Shown one piece after another: positions 62,050-64,000 of a stretch of 64,000 nucleotides of DNA. Position 1 is the stretch's first letter. Every line of letters starts with the position of its first letter. A model generated the notes under the pieces. That model was given only the letters and a program-made list of their open reading frames with translations. It searched no databases and had not been told where the DNA came from. The DNA is from Erpobdella octoculata. Lineage: Eukaryota; Annelida; Clitellata; Hirudinida; Erpobdellidae. The position numbers and the translations under genes were made by a program. Location of the stretch: NCBI GenBank assembly GCA_963978895.1, contig OZ022240.1, positions 19,517,483 to 19,581,482 of the forward strand. Reading direction: 5' to 3'.

Positions 62050-62409
62050 GGGGGATACAGATTGAACATGTTCAATAAATGAACTATTTAACAATGTCAA
62101 ATGAAAAAAAAATAAAATAATAATACATTTAGAAATGATATTTAATCTATTCAATAAATTGGATATTATTATTATTTATTATTTATTCAAATTTTTACAA
62201 GACATTAAAATCAAAAATTAAAAAGTAATTATAAAATGAACTCAAACCATGTCAACAAAAGTTATTTTTAGTAGACATTTAGATGAAAAAACTGAAAAAA
62301 ATAAATGAGAACAGGTTCTAGTGTCACTTTCATTTGGATTTAATTTGTAAAATGTCCATAATAAGTCACTGGTTCAGTTGAAAAAAGACTTTCAACTTAA
62401 GTTTTCAAA
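62050..62409. other. Unassigned AT-rich intergenic sequence
   Basis: No gene or repeat recognised. Confidence 0.4.
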
Positions 62410-63200
62410 ATTTTAAGACCAAGCTTTTTGCTGATGACATTAAACTTTACAGATCTTCCAAGCTAGTAAACTCAGACCTTCAGGATAGCATCAATACACT
62501 CACTACATGGCGTAAAAAATGGCAGCTTAACCTGGCCACAGACAAGTGTTTTGTCTGCTCTATCAAGTTTTCTTCCAGACATAAAACTACTCCAACTCAG
62601 TACTCTATTGATAACACACCACTCAAACTACTCTGCCAAGTAAAACATCTTGGTGTTATTATTGACTCTGAACTCAAATTCAGATCTCATATTGATAATA
62701 TCGCCCATCAAGCGTCGGTTCGTTCTCGGCTTACCCTCAAATCATTCGTTTCTCGAGACAAAGATCTTCTAACCTTGGCTTTTTGTGTCTACACGAGACC
62801 GCTGTCAGAGTATTGTTTGCAAGTATGGAACCCACATCACAAGTACTTGGTCGACCGGGTTGAGAGAGTTCAGAGACGGTTACTAAAGCCATTCCATCAG
62901 TCAAGCATCTACAATACTGCGACTGCTTGAAAGCGCTTAAAATCCAGTCCCTTGAACACCGACGACTCATAGACGATCTCTCTTTATGTTACAAGATTTT
63001 CAACAACCTAGTATCTACTGAATTGAAAAACCACTTACTTGCCTTCAACTATTCATCTACTTGTCTAAATTCTTTTTTACTAATCGCGTTGTAAAAGTCT
63101 GGAACTTACTGCCTATAGATAGTGTTTCGTCCACAGCTTATAGCCGATTTTTTAGTTTAATATCTGTCCATGATGTATCGTCTTTTCTATTATATAAATG
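62410..63200 (+). pseudogene. Non-LTR retrotransposon reverse transcriptase, C-terminal fragment
   Basis: The frame opens KLFADDIKLYRSS, the FADD catalytic motif of LINE reverse transcriptase, followed by LTTWRKKWQLNLATDKC, KHLGVIIDSELKF and VERVQRRLLK, the usual order in CR1/Jockey-like elements. A frameshift at about 62890 moves the ending (YCDCLKALKIQSLEHRRL ...) to another frame. The 5' end of the ORF and the endonuclease are missing, as in most 5'-truncated LINEs. A 3' tail ends at about 63460 in AATAAATAAATATAAAA. Inactive. Confidence 0.85.
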
Positions 63201-63489
63201 ACTATTAAAATGCAGAATTTATAGCCAATGTATCATTTTTCATCATTAACAAATTCCTTGTCACCATTTATGTTCCTGAAATAATTATTTCCTGTAGCTC
63301 ACAATTTCTGCTGTTCATCAGTGTATTTACCGTTTTGTTCTGCTAATTTTCTGTTTTTTTCACCGACCCCTTTATGTATTATCTGTATGTCTGTGCTCTT
63401 CGTTACCGATTGGCTAAGTGGCTAATGTCCTCGGTTCGAGATCAATAAATAAATATAAAAAAAACAGTAATCATTTGTAATCTGAATAA

Positions 63490-63620
63490 AAGCTGTAAGT
63501 TCAGGGATGTCAATGTGGAAGGAGCAGAGAAGGTATTCTCCTTCTGACTTCAGTGGGCCCCTTGACACAGTTTTGGGTCCCCAAGAAATAGAAATGAGGT
63601 CCCAAAATTGGCCTAAGAAG
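63490..63620. mobile_element. Fragment related to the nested hAT-like element
   Basis: CAGGGATGTCAATGTGGAAG followed by CTTCAGTGGGCCCCTTG resembles the left end and first repeat units of the element at 7132-7806 (CAGGGACATCAATAAGG, TTTCAGTGGGTCCC). Only this end is present. Confidence 0.5.
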
Positions 63621-64000
63621 TGTAAAGTTGTAGATTCAGAAATTTGAACTTTTCTGTAAAGAAATGAACCACCAGTTTTTAGTTTATTTAATGAAAGCGA
63701 TATTTGATTTTTTAAAGTAAAAAGTTACAATAAGTTTTTTCTATATTGATTCTATATTGATTTGAAAGTTTCTTAAATTTTCAATTTACACATATTTCAC
63801 ATATCAAATATTTAGAAGAATGTGGTCAAGCTTTTTTTTTATAGACTTATTATCATCAAAAAATTGCAAACATTAGTAGCTGCCTAATTGCAAAGGTTTT
63901 TCATGGTTCACTTAATTTTAGCTTTTATGTGTCTGATGACTCAACTCTATGATGAAAAAAGAAGTGTTTTGTGTTGATATTGCTCCAGAGAGAAAAAATA
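63621..64000. other. Unassigned AT-rich sequence to the window end
   Basis: No open frame or repeat recognised. Confidence 0.4.

Noticed and set aside
63395..63440. tRNA-like sequence with GGTTCGAGATC
   Set aside because: Only about 40 bases with no acceptor or anticodon stem; it lies in the 3' tail of the LINE fragment.

Overview
This is a piece of an AT-rich, intron-rich invertebrate animal genome. Three conserved animal genes can be read through their splice sites: a SOCS6/7-type suppressor of cytokine signalling, the ciliary transport protein IFT74, and a CAP-Gly plus MTUS-type microtubule protein. IFT74 implies an organism with cilia. I cannot name the phylum. The combination of small exons, Helitrons, Ty3/Gypsy elements, hAT elements and very long simple repeats would fit many marine or freshwater invertebrates. 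There is one 200-base run of N (6724-6923).

Layout. Bases 1-20360 are almost entirely repetitive: a 1.6 kb tetranucleotide array, Helitron-like elements of two families (called A and B here), nested hAT elements, three broken Ty3/Gypsy pol fragments, long (TA)n tracts and minisatellites. Bases 21513-30999 hold the SOCS6/7 gene on the minus strand (five exons, 537 aa). Its introns contain a SINE, a 5'-truncated Gypsy element with a 3' LTR, and a complete family B Helitron. A second SINE and a foldback element follow at 31.7-32.6 kb. Bases 32885-48811 hold IFT74 on the minus strand (23 exons traced, start codon not found). One large IFT74 intron carries, on the opposite strand, a decayed C2H2 zinc-finger ORF and a 1.7 kb array of about forty 41-bp units. 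Bases 49368-61597, plus strand, hold the CAP-Gly exons and then the MTUS-like coiled-coil exons. Splice phases allow these to be one gene, with a 1 kb octamer array in the intron between the two halves. Bases 61970-64000 hold transposon ends and a LINE reverse-transcriptase fragment.

How the genes relate. IFT74 and the CAP-Gly/MTUS gene are head to head, about 560 bp apart, and both act in the microtubule/cilium system, so a shared promoter region is plausible (inference). SOCS6/7 lies further off on the same strand as IFT74 and is not obviously linked in function. All the transposon coding regions seen here are broken. The points most worth a second look are the 41-bp array whose units look like alternating splice acceptors and donors, the possible CAP-Gly/MTUS fusion, the zinc-finger ORF beside the array, and the repeated joining of family B Helitron sequence to Gypsy fragments.
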